This document shows, piece after piece, positions 1 through 12,180 of a stretch of 64,000 nucleotides of DNA. Position 1 is the first letter of the stretch; each line of letters opens with the position of its first letter. Position numbers and translations under genes: made by a program. The notes below the pieces were generated by a model. It worked only from the letters and a program-made list of their open reading frames with translations. It was not told the DNA's origin and did not search any database. Origin of the DNA: Combretum micranthum (lineage: Eukaryota; Streptophyta; Magnoliopsida; Myrtales; Combretaceae); contig JAMXBD010000964.1 of the NCBI GenBank assembly GCA_024138025.1, forward strand, positions 482,144 through 546,143, written 5' to 3'.

Positions 1-841
1 AAGTCTCCTCATAATCATCTTTTTCCTTAATAGACTCCAACTTATCTTCATGATTGTTTAGATTTACCCTATGATCTTCAATTTCATTTTTCTTCTCCAC
101 CAATTCATCCTTCAATTTTCATGACTCCTCAAGTTGTATATTTGGATCATTTTCTCTTGATGCATTGAAAGGACTTGTAATTATCTCCACAGGTACTTCC
201 TTATGTCTCCCAAGAGTTTGTAAAGATTCAATCAACCTACATACCCACTCTTGAGATAGTCCTAAAAGAGTGGCCAATTCTTCTAAACTTATGAGTTTGT
301 AAATTTTAGGAGCACAGGATTGCCATGAGTCTGCTTCAAAAAGTGCTTGCATTATCCTAACAAACAAATCCACGTTATCATTTCTTGAATCAATGATCCG
401 TTCCAAAATAGATTTTTCTTGAGGATCTTTTTCAGTATGGCTCAAGGAGGAAAATGGTGTGTTTAATGTAGCTGGAGCATGGTCATAATCTAAATGTAGA
501 GAAAAATGTGAGACAGGTCTCCCACTTTGACATTCAAAAGTTTAATGTCGTCCACCACATTCCTTGCAAATCATATCATTAAGAGTCATAAGGTCAGTAT
601 CTGGAAATTGTTGATAAGCATCAATAGAGGATAATGCATTTGTATAACATTGGTTAGAAGGATGAAAATATGGATTAGGGCATTTTTAAGACTCATAATC
701 ACCTCCACAATACAAACACAAAATCCAATGAAATTCATAGTTCACACAATCAAGAACACATTCAATCAAAACGGATTATCCTAAAAAGCATAAAAAAATG
801 GTTACAGTAATAGATATTAAAGCTTTTCCTAGTATTGGCTT
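1..841 (-). pseudogene. Internal (gag-side) remnant of a Tat/Athila-like LTR retroelement
   Basis: On the minus strand this stretch follows directly after a tRNA-Asp-type primer binding site, where gag is expected. An open stretch of 108 codons (119-445) is hydrophilic and not recognisable by itself. Just upstream of it, at about 540-575, a frame reads a C-K-E-C-G-G-R-H cluster followed by a stop and then a Cys four residues after the H. That resembles the short zinc knuckle of gypsy-type gag proteins. The reading frame is broken by several stops, and the element runs off the left edge. Assignment rests on the primer site and this knuckle only. Confidence 0.4.
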
Positions 842-842
842 A

Positions 843-862
843 CCAGATCCTCGGCAACGGCA
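843..862 (-). promoter_or_regulatory. Primer binding site, tRNA-Asp type
   Basis: The minus strand reads TGGTGCCGTTGCCGAGGATC, which matches the tRNA-Asp 3' end used by Tat/Athila-type Ty3 retroelements (TGGCGCCGTTGCCGGGGATC) at all but two positions. It lies a few bases after the presumed LTR end (ATCA then AGTTTT). This fixes the orientation of the neighbouring LTR as minus. Confidence 0.7.
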
Positions 863-868
863 CCAAAA

Positions 869-2450
869 ACTTGATAGTTGCCTTCAAGCGTGGTTTTAAA
901 TTTATAAAGGCCCGTTCTTAATTCACTATAAAGGCAATAGGCAGTGTACCTATCAATTACAGAATAGAATTAATACGGGTATCGTCCTCTAGGATCTGGA
1001 TATTAAATACTAGTATTACCGTTTATCTACTATGTAACTGACAATTTTGATGATTTCCTATTACTAATATACTACTAACTATATTTAATTTACTACGAGA
1101 AACAGATACACTAGCACTAATAACAAGCAAGATTCAATTAAAACCAAACAATCTAGGTTTTATCTTCATCTAATTTTACTTGTGAATCCTTGGAAATTAC
1201 AATTTTGATTTAGTTCTTAAGTTGTTGAGTTTCTCACGCAAAGTGATAATTGTTTCGAATCTATCAAATTATCTAAACCTAAGTTAATCAATTAAGATTT
1301 CTCCTCAATCAATAGCAACCTAAGCTTGCTTTAAGAACATGAATATCATTGGAATTTCAATAGTCACAGAAGATTCTTGTTGTTCTATGTCTAGAATTAC
1401 AAGCGAATCTTATCAATTGCATAGATCAATTCATAAAAGCAATCTTTCAATTAACTTAAATGAAAATCAAACATAAAATTTGCATTCCGGATATACAAAC
1501 TTAAGAAATAGTTAAGGAACATGCAATTAAACAAAAGAACATCAATCTTTTATTAAGCCTAAATCCTCATCACAAGATAAAATTAGAGTTCAATAAAACT
1601 CAGATCTGAAAATTTACTCTTCCATAGTAATTAATGAGAATACATGAAATTCTAAAAACAAACTAGAATTCATGATATCACCTGAGAAATGAAGCTCAAA
1701 ATTGTGGATCTTCAATCCAAGGTAATCTTGACTTGTCGTTAAACACCTGAAGAACTCGTGTATAACTTCTGTACTTGCTCTCTTGCTTCTTTGTTGTTGA
1801 TTCTTCGTCCATCTTCAATTTATAATGGATTTGACATAAATGGAATTGAATGCTCATTATGGAGGAAATGGGAAGTTACGTGAGTTACGGGTCTTTTGGC
1901 TTTCCAAAGTAACACCCTTTTTAATGCCTAATGAACGTTATTTCAATAAATAGGGGGTTACTATTCATTAAACAAGCCGTTTCTCAAAACTCACTGTCAA
2001 ATTGACGTGTTTGGGGACAAGTCGTGTCACTTGAGCATGTCTGGCTAATTTCTTCATAGTGGAAAGTGACATACTGGGACATGGCTTGTCCCAGAGTCGT
2101 GTCCCTTGCTGTGGCCTTTCTTTCTTCATTGACACGACTTGGGACACGGATTGTCCCAAAGTCGTGTAACTTGCTGTTTTCAATCTTCAAAACGACATGC
2201 CCAGCGATAAGTCATGTCATGGTCGTGTTTTTGCAAGATGAAATTTCCAGTTTGACATGCTTTGTGACAAGTCATGTCATTGAGCTTGTCCTTGCAAAAC
2301 TTGAGATTTAGACCTCGATTGTTCTTTTCCTTGACATGGTTGATAGACATGGCTTGTCTTTGTTGTGTTAACCACTTTTTGGTCAAAACTTTGCATTTTT
2401 TACCCGTTTTGCTTTCTTTTTATAAAATAACTCCTTTAAAGGTCTGAAAG
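869..2450 (-). repeat. LTR of the tRNA-Asp-primed element (minus orientation)
   Basis: The segment between the primer binding site and the start of LINE homology (about 2520) has no coding potential. Near its left end it carries the phrase type ATCG-TCC-TCTAGGATC, a motif that recurs in the LTR at 34575-36120 (GTCGATCCCATGAGGAT). A run of degenerate repeats occupies 1995-2390. The right-hand boundary was not resolved, so whether a second LTR existed is unknown. Confidence 0.5.
1995..2390. repeat. Degenerate repeats built on GACAYG/CRTGTC words
   Basis: Within the LTR, roughly six imperfect copies follow each other, each combining a TGACAYG word with an (A)CAAGTC(R)TGTC or GGCTTGTC word. Examples begin at about 2000, 2066, 2130, 2193, 2253 and 2333. 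The words are partly self-complementary, so inverted pairs also arise. This is why small ORFs appear on both strands here; none looks like a gene. Confidence 0.6.
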
Positions 2451-2519
2451 CATAAATTAATATTTTTAAGTGCCAAATTTATAATATTTATCAGTAAAAT
2501 GATCAATAAAAGTCCAATT

Positions 2520-4440
2520 TGGCATTCATAAAATAGGAATAAATTGGGTTAATCAAATTGATATTGGAAGTAAAGGTCAACTTTTCACTTGGAGTAATAA
2601 CCAAACTAATCGAATGTTAACAAAGGAAAGATTGGATAAAAGATTATTCAATATTTTATGGCTATCGAAGTTTCCTGATTCTCTGGTAAAAAACCTACCA
2701 GTTGTTAGTAGTGATCATTCTCCTATTGTAATAGAGATGGAGAGAACATCCCTAATAGGTCATGGGCTCTTTAGATATGATCAAACTTGGCCTAATATTT
2801 AGAGATATAAAGATGCTTTTAAGAGTGGTTCGAATTCCATGAAAGCTAAAGCTAATATGAAAGGATTGATGGAGAGATTGACAACATGTAGAGGAGCATT
2901 CCAAAAATGGAGTAAAAAACATGTTAGGAATAATGCACGTATTATTGAAGAGCTACACAACCATCTTTCATTTATACTAGCAGAGGTAGTCAAGGATTTT
3001 GATGCTAAGGAAGAAAGAACTATCAGAAAACAAATTAAATTCTATCAATCTAAAGAAGAATTTTATTGGCAGCAAAGATCAAGGAACAAATGACCGAGAG
3101 AAGGGGATAAAAATACGAAGTTCTTTTACCAATGTACATGTGAAAGAAGAGGTAGAAATAGGATCGCACAAATAAAAAATGAATATGGTGAACAGCTAGA
3201 GGATGAGAAGGTTATTAAAAAAACTTTCCTCAAGTACTATGAAAACCATTTTAGGCCAGTAAATGTTTCAATGGATGAATCGGTAGTTAACATCATTAAA
3301 GAAGTCATTTTGCTAGCAATGAATGAATGGTTAACTAAAGAGGTAGACTATGATGAAGTGAAGGTAGCCATTTTTCAACTTAAAGGCCCCTAGTCGTGCT
3401 AGCTTTAACGGACTTCTCTTTCAAATGTGTTGGTCAACTCTAGGAACCTTCATAAAAAATCTGTCAAACACTTTATGAAATCAAGTACTCTACCATCTAA
3501 TGTTAACTCTACTGATATTGTGTTACAAAATCAATTTCAAGATTCGTTCTAATAGATTACAACCCATCCTTGATGAAATAATCACCCCCTTTCAGGTTAC
3601 TTTGATCCCTAGTAGGTTAACCTAAGACAATATCATCATTTCCCATGAGATCTTTAACTTTTTAAAAATTCATAAGAAATCAAAATATTCATATTTTGCT
3701 TTAAAGATATGACAAAGGCATATGATGGAGTAGAATGGTCTTTCTTAGAGCTTGTCATATCAAGAATGGGGTTTGATAAGAAATGGATAGGATAGATTAT
3801 GACATGTGTCAAATCGGTCTAATATTTGCTTTTAGTTAATGGTAGGAGAACTCATCATTTTACACCAGCAAAAGGTCTTGGGCAGGGAGATCTAATCTCA
3901 CCATATCTCTTTCTCCTTAAGGTGGATAATTTATCGCAAATTGATAATTAGAGCTAATAATGATAGACACATAAAGGGAATTCAATTTAAGGCTTCTAGT
4001 CCTAATAGCACTCACTTGTTTTTGTAGACGACTCACTATTTTTCCTTAAAGCTTATCGGTCTAATCTGGATAGATTAAAGAATATCTTGGAGTTTTACAA
4101 TTTTGCATTGGTCAACATATTAATTTGCAAAAATCCTCTTTATATTTTAGATTAGCTACACCTAAAAACTTGAGAAGATGCTAGTAAGATTGTTTGAACG
4201 TAAATATAAACAACAAACTTGGTAGTTACTTGGGAATCCTAGCAATAGGGAAAATCTAAATATAAAGTGTTAGAATCTATAAAAGATAAAATTTCCAATA
4301 AATTACAAGGTTAGAAAGGCAATCTTATCCACTTGTGGCAAAGAAGTCCTTTTGAGATCAATTGCATTTGCTATCCCAACTCACACAATGAGTATATTTC
4401 TATTTATCAAAGAGATGGTGTAGGAAGGTGCTAGGTTTAA
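2520..4440 (+). pseudogene. LINE (L1-type) ORF2 remnant, part 1: endonuclease C-terminus to reverse transcriptase
   Basis: Translated in shifting frames, this gives the order of a plant L1-type ORF2. First comes the endonuclease tail with a TWSN motif near 2590, an R-L-D-K-R-L stretch near 2630, and SDHSPI near 2720. Then come a basic linker, an RT core with K-A-Y-D near 3720, GLGQGDLISPYLF near 3880 and an F-V-D-D box near 4020. After the RT there is an IPTHTMSIFLF-like stretch near 4380. Stops and frameshifts are frequent, so it is dead. The homology breaks off at about 4440 and resumes at 9165, so the gap is an insertion. Confidence 0.85.
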
Positions 4441-5182
4441 ATTATTCTATTCATTCAAGGGTTATTTCATCATGATTTGCAATGATTTTATCAATAATCC
4501 TATAAACTTGGCATGTAATGTCTTTATTTGTTGGTCTTAGGTTTACAAAATATGAATTATCAAAAGATAGCAAAAAGATCAACAAATTCATGCAAAACAA
4601 GGAGACATGGTTGGAAGCACAACATGGTTCGAGAACTTGAAGACATAGATGAATATCAAAATATGTAAAAAGAGATGTGAGCGTGCTTAGTGGTGGAACT
4701 CCATTTAATGCAAAGTGTTCCAAGATTGGAACACTACAAGAGGTGCGCACATGATTAAAAGATTATGAATTCACAATTGAGAACATTGTAGATAACACAA
4801 TCATAGTTAAATCAGGATCTCAATCGAAGACATTATCCTCAATTGAGTATGTGTGCACAAATACAAGCATGTTTAGTCAATGTATGATTCACAATTCATG
4901 CCACATTAAGAAGCATGGCTACCTTTAGGATGACATGAAGTTAAATGAAGAAGGCACAGCTCGTGTCACAATTGCGTTTCCCAGTGGATCCTTGGATTGA
5001 ATTCATGTAACTCTTGTGCTTTCACTGAATTAGTATCGATTTCTTGAATTTAATAGCTTGAGTTGAATAAGTCTTGAATTAGTATAGTGCACGATATGGA
5101 TTCATGTTTGATTTCGTTGAAATTGATTGAGAAGTCATTATAATGAATAGATTTAGACTATTGATGAGGATTGCTCATAACA

Positions 5183-8100
5183 TGTAAGCCCCTAGATTTT
5201 TCGATAATATTAGCAAACCCTAAGAACCGAAGTTGAAACGAAACCCTAAAGTTAACCTAGTTATACGATTAGTCTAGTGAATCTAGATCCGGCATCCCGT
5301 GTTCTTAAACCCTAGAAAACGAAATTGAATAATTGTGGAAAATGGTTCGTAATATAGGGAAGCCTAAAAATATCATATTCGAATTTTTCTAGTGTCTTTC
5401 GGATCCGATCGGGATCAGTTTTCGAAAACCGTGCCCCGGAGCACCGGATAGCAAAAATATTCCGACAACACCAATAGATTCGTAAAAATATAAGGTTTTC
5501 AAAAATATCAGTTTTAGAATTTTTCGGTATCTAAAAATAACAGATATAGGCCTTTTACGCGTATTTTCTTTACTACCGGTATTTTAATTGTCTAGTCTAC
5601 TATTCATAGTACTTTTCTACTATTCATTACTATTCACCTATCTCTACTTTTTCTTACACTCTATCATACCATATACCTTACAATTTACCTTCCCCATACA
5701 ACTTTAATCACATATACCTTACACATTACTTCTTTTATACAAAACAAACAAAAATAATTATTTCTCCCCCTATCTAAGCCAAAACCGGCGCCCCTCCTCC
5801 TCTTCCTCTCTTTTTTTTTCAATTTCAATTATTTTAATTACACTAATTTCCACTCCAAAAATCTATAAATACCCCCTTCCTCTTCCATTCTTTCACACAA
5901 CAAAAATTCATACTAAAACTCTCCCAAAATCACTCCACAAAATCCTCTCCCAACATCTCTCTCAAGTTCTCTCTTTTCTTTAGAAAATCCATTCCCACAT
6001 AATACTACAACCCATTCTTTTCTTCTTCAACCAACACATAAACTTTAGGTAAAACTTCTCTTATTTACTCATCATGTTCATATAACTTAACATGAGTTTA
6101 GTGTATGTTTCTTAGACTCATTGAGTTAAAGAAGCAACAATTTATTCATGTTTTGTTTTTGTTCATGTTCTTTTTTCTTTATGTTACTATTATGTTGATA
6201 TTGTTATTATTGTTTCTAACCTAACTTATTAAGTATTATGTATATATATTTATTTAGAGCATATAAGCTCACTTGTTATTTATTTATTTTCAAGTCTTGC
6301 AATTTATTTACTTGTTTTATGCAATATTAAGACTAGTCTTTCTAGTCTTAGACTTGTCCATATCAAGTCAAAACAATTTTATTTCTTTGCTTTTCTTTTC
6401 TTTGAGGACTAGTCCATTCTTAGTCCCGGGATACCTTGATGAAGCTAAGGTTCCCAATACTTGACTTTACTTTTATGCTCTTATTTATTTTATTATGTTT
6501 TTTATATTTTTCATGGTTACATATTCTCATTCATGCATGAATATGTTGTTATTGTCTCAATCATAATAGAAATGAGTTTTCTTAAAATAAGAATAAGAAC
6601 TCTTTTTAAATATAAATTTTGTCACATAAGAAGTTTTTCCTTAAATTTGAAATTTATCTTAAACAAATATTCTTCTAAAGTTAGATAAGCTAGCTCAAGT
6701 TTTAGTAATAATATGTGGTTTTCACCAAGAAATACATAAAGTAAAGTTATTATAAATTCTCTTTTCAAAGAAATAAGAAAGTTTCTTTAGACCTAAACAA
6801 AGGATTTCTTAAATTCAATTGTCAAAGTTTTCCACCAACACTAAAGTCTAAGATAAGTTTTTCAAAATTTACTTATAAGATGATTTCTTTTAAAAGTGGA
6901 TATAACCATGAAGTATTTAGAAAGATTATGTTTTCCAAAACATTAGAAATAAAGTAGTAGAAATTTGAAAGAGATTAAAACTACTTTTATTTAAGAAATG
7001 GAGTTAAAAGAAAGAGATGCTCACCTTTAGTAAAATAAGAAATTTTCTTAACAAAACTAATTTCTTTACAAAAATTAAGCTTATCTCACTTTCAAAACAT
7101 ATTGTACTACAAGAACATTGTTGAGACAATACCACTAAATTCATGCTTATGGTTTGAGTACATATGAGTATTCAAGGGATTTTTCAACCATACAATATCT
7201 ATATTTTTGTACAAAAGCCCTTGAGTGAAGAAAAGATTGAAAACTCTAGTTTTAAAGTTTGGAAAATTCGTATCAAATCTGTACGCTACTATTCCGAGAC
7301 CCAAATAACTTCTTTTGATGAAAATAACCTTAGAAATAGATAGATCTTTTCGAGTAGGTAGAAATCGGTATATAATATGCGGAATTCCGAGTTAAAATGA
7401 GCAAGTTATGGCCATTTTAAGTTGGAATTTCCATTCCATACGATTTTTACGAATTCTTTAAGATAGAAGTATAGAACTTGAATAGATCTTGGATGAAATA
7501 CTCATGTTGGGTATTTCTTTTGTTTAGGTGTCGAGGATCACGATCTTGTCTTCCCCGAGGATTACTTCGACTCCTAGAGCGCTATGGACGAGTGAGTTTC
7601 CTTTACGCTTATGTATTCGCGCATGTGCTTGTAGAATAGAGCACTAGATGTTAGGAAAAGATAAAATTGATATGCATGTGGGATATTATGGGAATTATGT
7701 ATGTGATTCGTTGTGTGCGATCAATGAACGATAAGTATATCGGAACCCGATTTGTGATTGATATAAATGTTTCCATGTATGTATTGTTATGTGTGCAAAT
7801 ATTGTTTGATCGCTTTAAATGATTTAATGCCATATTGAAATCCCATATAATAAATTGCTCATGCATATCACTTAGAATATCATTTCGAAGTTTTGCTACT
7901 ACTCCTCAGCGTGGGACCGGAAAGGTAAGCTGCCTAGCTACATCTTGAGGGTTAGGACGTACGGGGAATACGGCCTCAAGGTGTAGCCGAGCCGGATCGA
8001 TCGCTTTGGGCATGGAAGGCCCGGGGACTAGTAGTACGGTTCGTTGGAACCCCAAGACGCGCAAACTTGAGGAGGTTGTTCGGGACCCAGTTCAAAGCAT

Positions 8101-8689
8101 TCCCTAACCACCGATGGAGGGGTAAATCCATCAAACATACGAAACCGGATAGTCGTATGTAATGTTTGATCATATGGTTGTTGCATTCATATGCTTGATT
8201 AATAAACTTGTTTGATTGTTGTTATGAGTACTATTGCGTAAGGAATATCTCACTAAGCTAGTCATGCTTATACTCCTATAGACTTTTGATATTGCAGGAT
8301 TATCTTTTGCACCCGAGACCCTTGATTTCCCGGGTAGAATCCTTATTTTGAGAAGCTTTTGGAGGCAATCCATTTTGAAGTTATAGAGTAGATTTCTTCT
8401 AAAATCTTCTAGCTTAGTTATGTTATACTTAAAACCATGTTATTATGAATTATCGGGGGAATGCCCCTTAGAAGCTGTAAGACTTTTATTTCAATGAAAT
8501 ATATTAAGTGTTATTTTGCATGTTCCGCTGCCAATGTCTTAAAATGCATCACTCCACCGGTCTCCCTTTGTTGTGAATGTACGCCTTGTACCGATATGGA
8601 AGCTTTCGAGTGACTAAGGTAGTCATTCCTAAGTTTTAATATTATGTACGGCGGGCTGTCACGTTTAGGGTACCCGCTGGGGCGTGACA
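5183..8689 (+). mobile_element. Giant solo LTR, copy A (3507 bp)
   Basis: The unit starts TGTAAGCCCC and ends GGGGCGTGACA, giving TG...CA termini with short imperfect inverted repeats. It is flanked by the 5-bp direct repeat TAACA (5178-5182 and 8690-8694). No coding region, primer site or polypurine tract is visible inside. A TATA box (TATAAATA, 5864-5871) sits about 680 bp in and is followed by a pyrimidine-rich leader, the organisation of a retrotransposon LTR promoter. Copies B and C in this window share both ends and internal blocks. LTRs this long are known for some Ty3/gypsy lineages; the exact lineage is not determined. Confidence 0.8.
5864..5871 (+). promoter_or_regulatory. TATA box of giant LTR copy A
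   Basis: TATAAATA is followed by CCCCC and a CT/CA-rich leader typical of a plant transcription start region. The equivalent position in copy B is TATAAATA on the minus strand (33499-33506). Confidence 0.6.
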
Positions 8690-9164
8690 TAACATCTAGA
8701 GGTAGAGTAGTGAAATTCCTATTGATTAGGAAGAGATTCCAATTGATAAACTCAGGGTTAGAGGTTAATGATCTCAAGAGTGGCTTCAACATATCTTCAA
8801 GAATTTGCAATTAAAGAAATCGATACAAAATTTATTGAGATTTTCTTGATTTACTTAAATAGACCTAACAGTGAAGCATGATCTAAATGCTTTGTGAATT
8901 ATTTAATCCTAAATTTTTGTTTGAGTTGTGAACTATGTTAGATTTAGACATAGTTTAGACAATTTGTTAAGTAAACTCCCTTGTTTTTGATAGATTAGAT
9001 AATAGGAAAAGAATAAGGAGAAGTAATTATCAAGTTCCTCGTGGAATACAATCTAGATTTATCTTCTATGTTATTTCGATAAGTAAGCTTGCCTATGAGA
9101 CCATAGTTAGAGAAGGATTTAAAAAGGATAATAATTCTTAAAACTTGGTCTAGATTCACAATGG

Positions 9165-9349
9165 TAGTTCTCAACCAAGAGGTAATGAGTCTTATGGCTA
9201 AATTTTGGTAGGGTGATGTTAAAAAGAGAAAAAGATCCATTGGAGAAGATGGAACATGCTAACAAACTCTAAAAAGGAGGGTAGATTAGGCTTTAGAGAT
9301 CTTCTGTCCTTTAGCTTATCTCCGTTGGGTAAACTTATAATAACTAAGA
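9165..9349 (+). pseudogene. LINE ORF2 remnant, part 2
   Basis: The translation reads a M-A-K-F-W-(stop)-G-D-V stretch, then I-H-W-R-R-W in a shifted frame, then a G-R-L-G-F-R-D-L-L-S-F stretch. This is the conserved segment after the RT in plant L1 elements (AKFWWG / IHW..W / GGLGFRDL). It continues from the piece ending at 4440. Homology ends within L-G-K-L-I-I-T-K-N at about 9345. Confidence 0.85.
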
Positions 9350-10327
9350 ATTTCAATACATAATTAATTGAATATATATGCTGATTTAATTAAATTATGA
9401 ATTTTGTTAAGAGTTTAGTTGATGAAATTTAATGTGTTGGGGTAAAATTAATATATGTTATGTTTGCTTAAAATATAGAATAATGATTAACTAATTAATG
9501 AAATATGACATATTAGTGTAAATGAATATATAAGTTTGTAATGTTTGTTGCAATGTTTGTTTATTTAAGCCAAGTTTTACACTTAGCAGATTTTTCATTC
9601 CATTTCAAGCCAAAACAAGCCCAAGCCTAAGCCTTTTTCATCCTAAAATCAGCTGTCCCAAAAGTCAACATTACAAGAATAGTATCAAGCTCTTTTTTTT
9701 AAAAGTTACAAAGCTAAAACAGACCCAAAATAGTCTAAAGACCAACGCCCTTGTTGCTCATCCATTCCATCATTTTCTTCTCAAATTTTCTTATTTAAAT
9801 TGCCAAGAACTCATACAAGAATCCATCCCCAAGTTAAGGAGAATTTAAGGTAAGTTTGTATGTCTTTTTGTGATGATTTATTATTTTTTTTCCATGAATT
9901 TCTATCAAATAAATCTCTTGGTAGGATATAGATAGTATTAACATGTTGAGTTGTTAAGAAAGTATTTAGATCCTTGAAGTTGTAGTATATAAGTTCTTGA
10001 AGTATGTTGTTTGAGTATGGAGAAGTGTTGAAGTTGTTTTGGAGGTGAATGAACAAGAAAAGTTCATGAAAAGTTCAAGTGTGAGTATGGATTCCTAGAA
10101 ATTGTTTGACATGAGTAATGAGGAGTAGTTATGTTTTTGGTGTTGTTGTGAGTATGTGATGGGTTGTATATGGTTTTTGTGGTGTTTAAGTTGATTTAGA
10201 ATATGTAAAAAGTGATGAAATGAAGTATAAAAATATGGGATTTTTCGCAAATGTTGCTGCCCTATATTTCCCAATCTGCATGGGTTCCAAGATAGGAGTG
10301 TGTGTGCCCATGCAGACTAAATTTTGG

Positions 10328-10465
10328 CTACGGGGCACTTTTTGAGCCTTAGCATGACCTTGTGCATGGGTGTGCACAAGCCCGTGCAAAGCATGTTGCA
10401 AGTAAACTCAGTTTTGGGCACTTTTTTGTGCCTAGCACGGCCTCGACCACGACTGTACACCTTAT
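10328..10465. repeat. Two degenerate phrase units in the second LINE insertion
   Basis: Two units about 90 bp apart begin GGGGCACTTTTT and GGGCACTTTTTT. Each continues with a GCC(T)TAGCA word and a GTGCAC/GTACAC word. They explain the small overlapping ORFs on both strands, which are not genes. Confidence 0.5.
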
Positions 10466-11570
10466 TCTATTTAAAAAATATATCTAAAATAAAAATATAT
10501 GTTATATTTATATATGTATGAATATATATATGCTTGAATGCTAGAGAATTATGATTTAATATGATTTTTATTTAAATTTTATTTGAAGAAGAACTTACGA
10601 ATAGTTTGAAATTGATACGTATAAGTTTATATTAATTGAATTCTTTTCTTACAGATACTTCTTCTAAGTTGAAAATATCTACTAATCCTTCTTCAAATAT
10701 CTCAGGTATAAGTAACTTGATTGTTGTTTCCATAGGATAGGCATGTTCTAAATAAATCTTAATTGAAGTGGATTAAATAATGTTTGTATTGGTTAAGCTT
10801 TATGTTATTGAACTTAGTCCGGGGAGCAGTAACCTTGTTAACGAGGTTAACATGGTAGTTTAGGTACCTAAGCCACCCCTGTCATTATAATTTGACAATT
10901 TATAAGTCTCTTAGCGAGTAATTGATAGGGAGAATAATAATGGTGTAACATTTTCTTATTCTTAAGAAGAAATAATATGATTTAGTTCATGTTTATGGGA
11001 CCGGTTGAACTAAATAATGTTATAGATTAAGTTAAGTAAAGTTGAGTAACGGCTAATAACATTAGATGAAATTACTTTACTTTGTCAGTTATATCATTTA
11101 GGATATATAGATATTCGGACTGCCTATATCAACCCCCTGAGCATTATGTCATTACTTAGAACCCCTAGCTTCTCAATAGTTTGTTCCAGAGTTTGAATAC
11201 TCCTTTGTTGTTTTGCAAACTTAAATATTAAATAATAAATTGATGGTTAAAGCATTGCATATAGTTTAAGTGTGTCTGCCACTTCATATGCGTTTGTGTT
11301 ACTTGTGTACTAGGCCTTTAGGTCATGATCTTCTCTTTCAGGTGTTGGTGAGGATGAGTTCTATACTCAGTTGGGATATGAAACCGATTTTAAGGAATTT
11401 TTAGATGATGGGATGACTAGAGTCCCAACCTTAATGATGGGAAACTTTTGTAATAGAGTAGAGGAATATGTTTTTGGATCAATGTAATAGTTGTTAGATA
11501 TTTTGAGAGGTTTATATGTATTTTATTATAGGCATGTCTTTAAGCCTATGTTTGAAACTCTTGTGTTTGT

Positions 11571-11598
11571 ATATATATGTATGTATGTATGTATGTAT
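11571..11598. repeat. TATG/TA microsatellite
   Basis: A run of TA dinucleotides passes into about five TATG units. A simple sequence repeat. Confidence 0.9.
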
Positions 11599-11828
11599 TA
11601 AAATCCTTTATCTTAATGTTGAAAGGACAATGAAGTTTTGTAATATTATGTATTGTGTTTCTCTTAGTAAAATGCTTTTGGAATAGTTTTTATAACAGGT
11701 TTGAACAAACAATTGATACAAACTCTTTTTATACAGACAGCTTTACATGTAATCCTGAAGGTTACATGTGGCTAGATTTACATGTTTTAAATAAGTAGTG
11801 AATATGGATCCTGACAAAACCGGCATAG

Positions 11829-12129
11829 AGAGTTGTCCAAAACCCAAATGCATTTTAAGTGAAATTGATTAAGAGCATATATTTCCTAATAATGATTTTC
11901 TTGAAGCTAGAAAAGGAGGAAGAGCATCATGGCTATGACAAAGTTTATTGGTGAGCAGAGATGCTATATCTGATTGGCTTTTGTGGACTATTGCTAAAAG
12001 AAGCAATATAAAGGTTTGGAGTAACGCTAGAATCCCATCTCTGCCAAACCAGAAATGGCATAATATTCTATTGGAGAGTAATTTTCTCAAGGAACTGATG
12101 GGCCATTTATATAATGAAGTTATCGCTTA
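11829..12129 (+). pseudogene. LINE ORF2 remnant, part 3 (C-terminal region)
   Basis: After the second insertion the LINE reading resumes. A stretch near 11858 reads V-K-L-I-K-S-I-Y-F-P, then F-L-E-A-R-K-G-G-R-A-S-W. From 11948 a 60-codon frame carries an S-R-D-A-I-S-D-W-L-L-W stretch and a W-S-N-A-R-I-P stretch. This matches the C-terminal part of plant L1 ORF2 (LKS.YFP..FL.A..G...S..W.SIL.GR..L..G..W.IG.G). A stop ends it at 12130. Confidence 0.8.
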
Positions 12130-12150
12130 GGTAAATATATAATCCTTTGT

Positions 12151-12180
12151 TTCTCTCTCTCTCTTTCTCTCTCTCTCTCT
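12151..12180. repeat. CT microsatellite
   Basis: Thirty bases of almost pure TC dinucleotide, with one TTT interruption. It lies just after the last LINE piece. Confidence 0.9.

Larger units (their letters stand above)
4440..9165 (+). mobile_element. Insertion into the LINE, split by a giant solo LTR
   Basis: LINE homology stops at about 4440 and resumes at about 9165, so everything between arrived later. Removing the nested giant LTR (5183-8689) leaves about 1.2 kb of non-coding DNA. The right part (8695-9165) ends in a phrase like AAGTTCCTCGTGGAATACAATCT. That recalls the 3' end of Tat/Athila-type LTRs in plus orientation, so a solo LTR is the best guess. Termini and target duplication were not identified with confidence. 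Confidence 0.45.
9350..11828 (+). mobile_element. Second insertion into the LINE, probably LTR-derived
   Basis: The LINE is interrupted here for about 2.5 kb. The insert is non-coding. It carries a phrase near 10800 (CCGGGGAGCAGT followed by CCTAAGCCACCCC) and a pair of related units near 10335 and 10425 (GGGCACTTTTT...GCCTTAGCATG / GCCTAGCACGG). It also has a tetranucleotide array near 11570. These are the kinds of sequences found in plant gypsy LTRs, but I could not find clean TG...CA ends or a target duplication. Confidence 0.4.

Noticed and set aside
2066..2390. Several 68-81-codon frames on both strands at 2.0-2.4 kb
   Set aside because: They are produced by the degenerate repeat words of the LTR, not by coding sequence.
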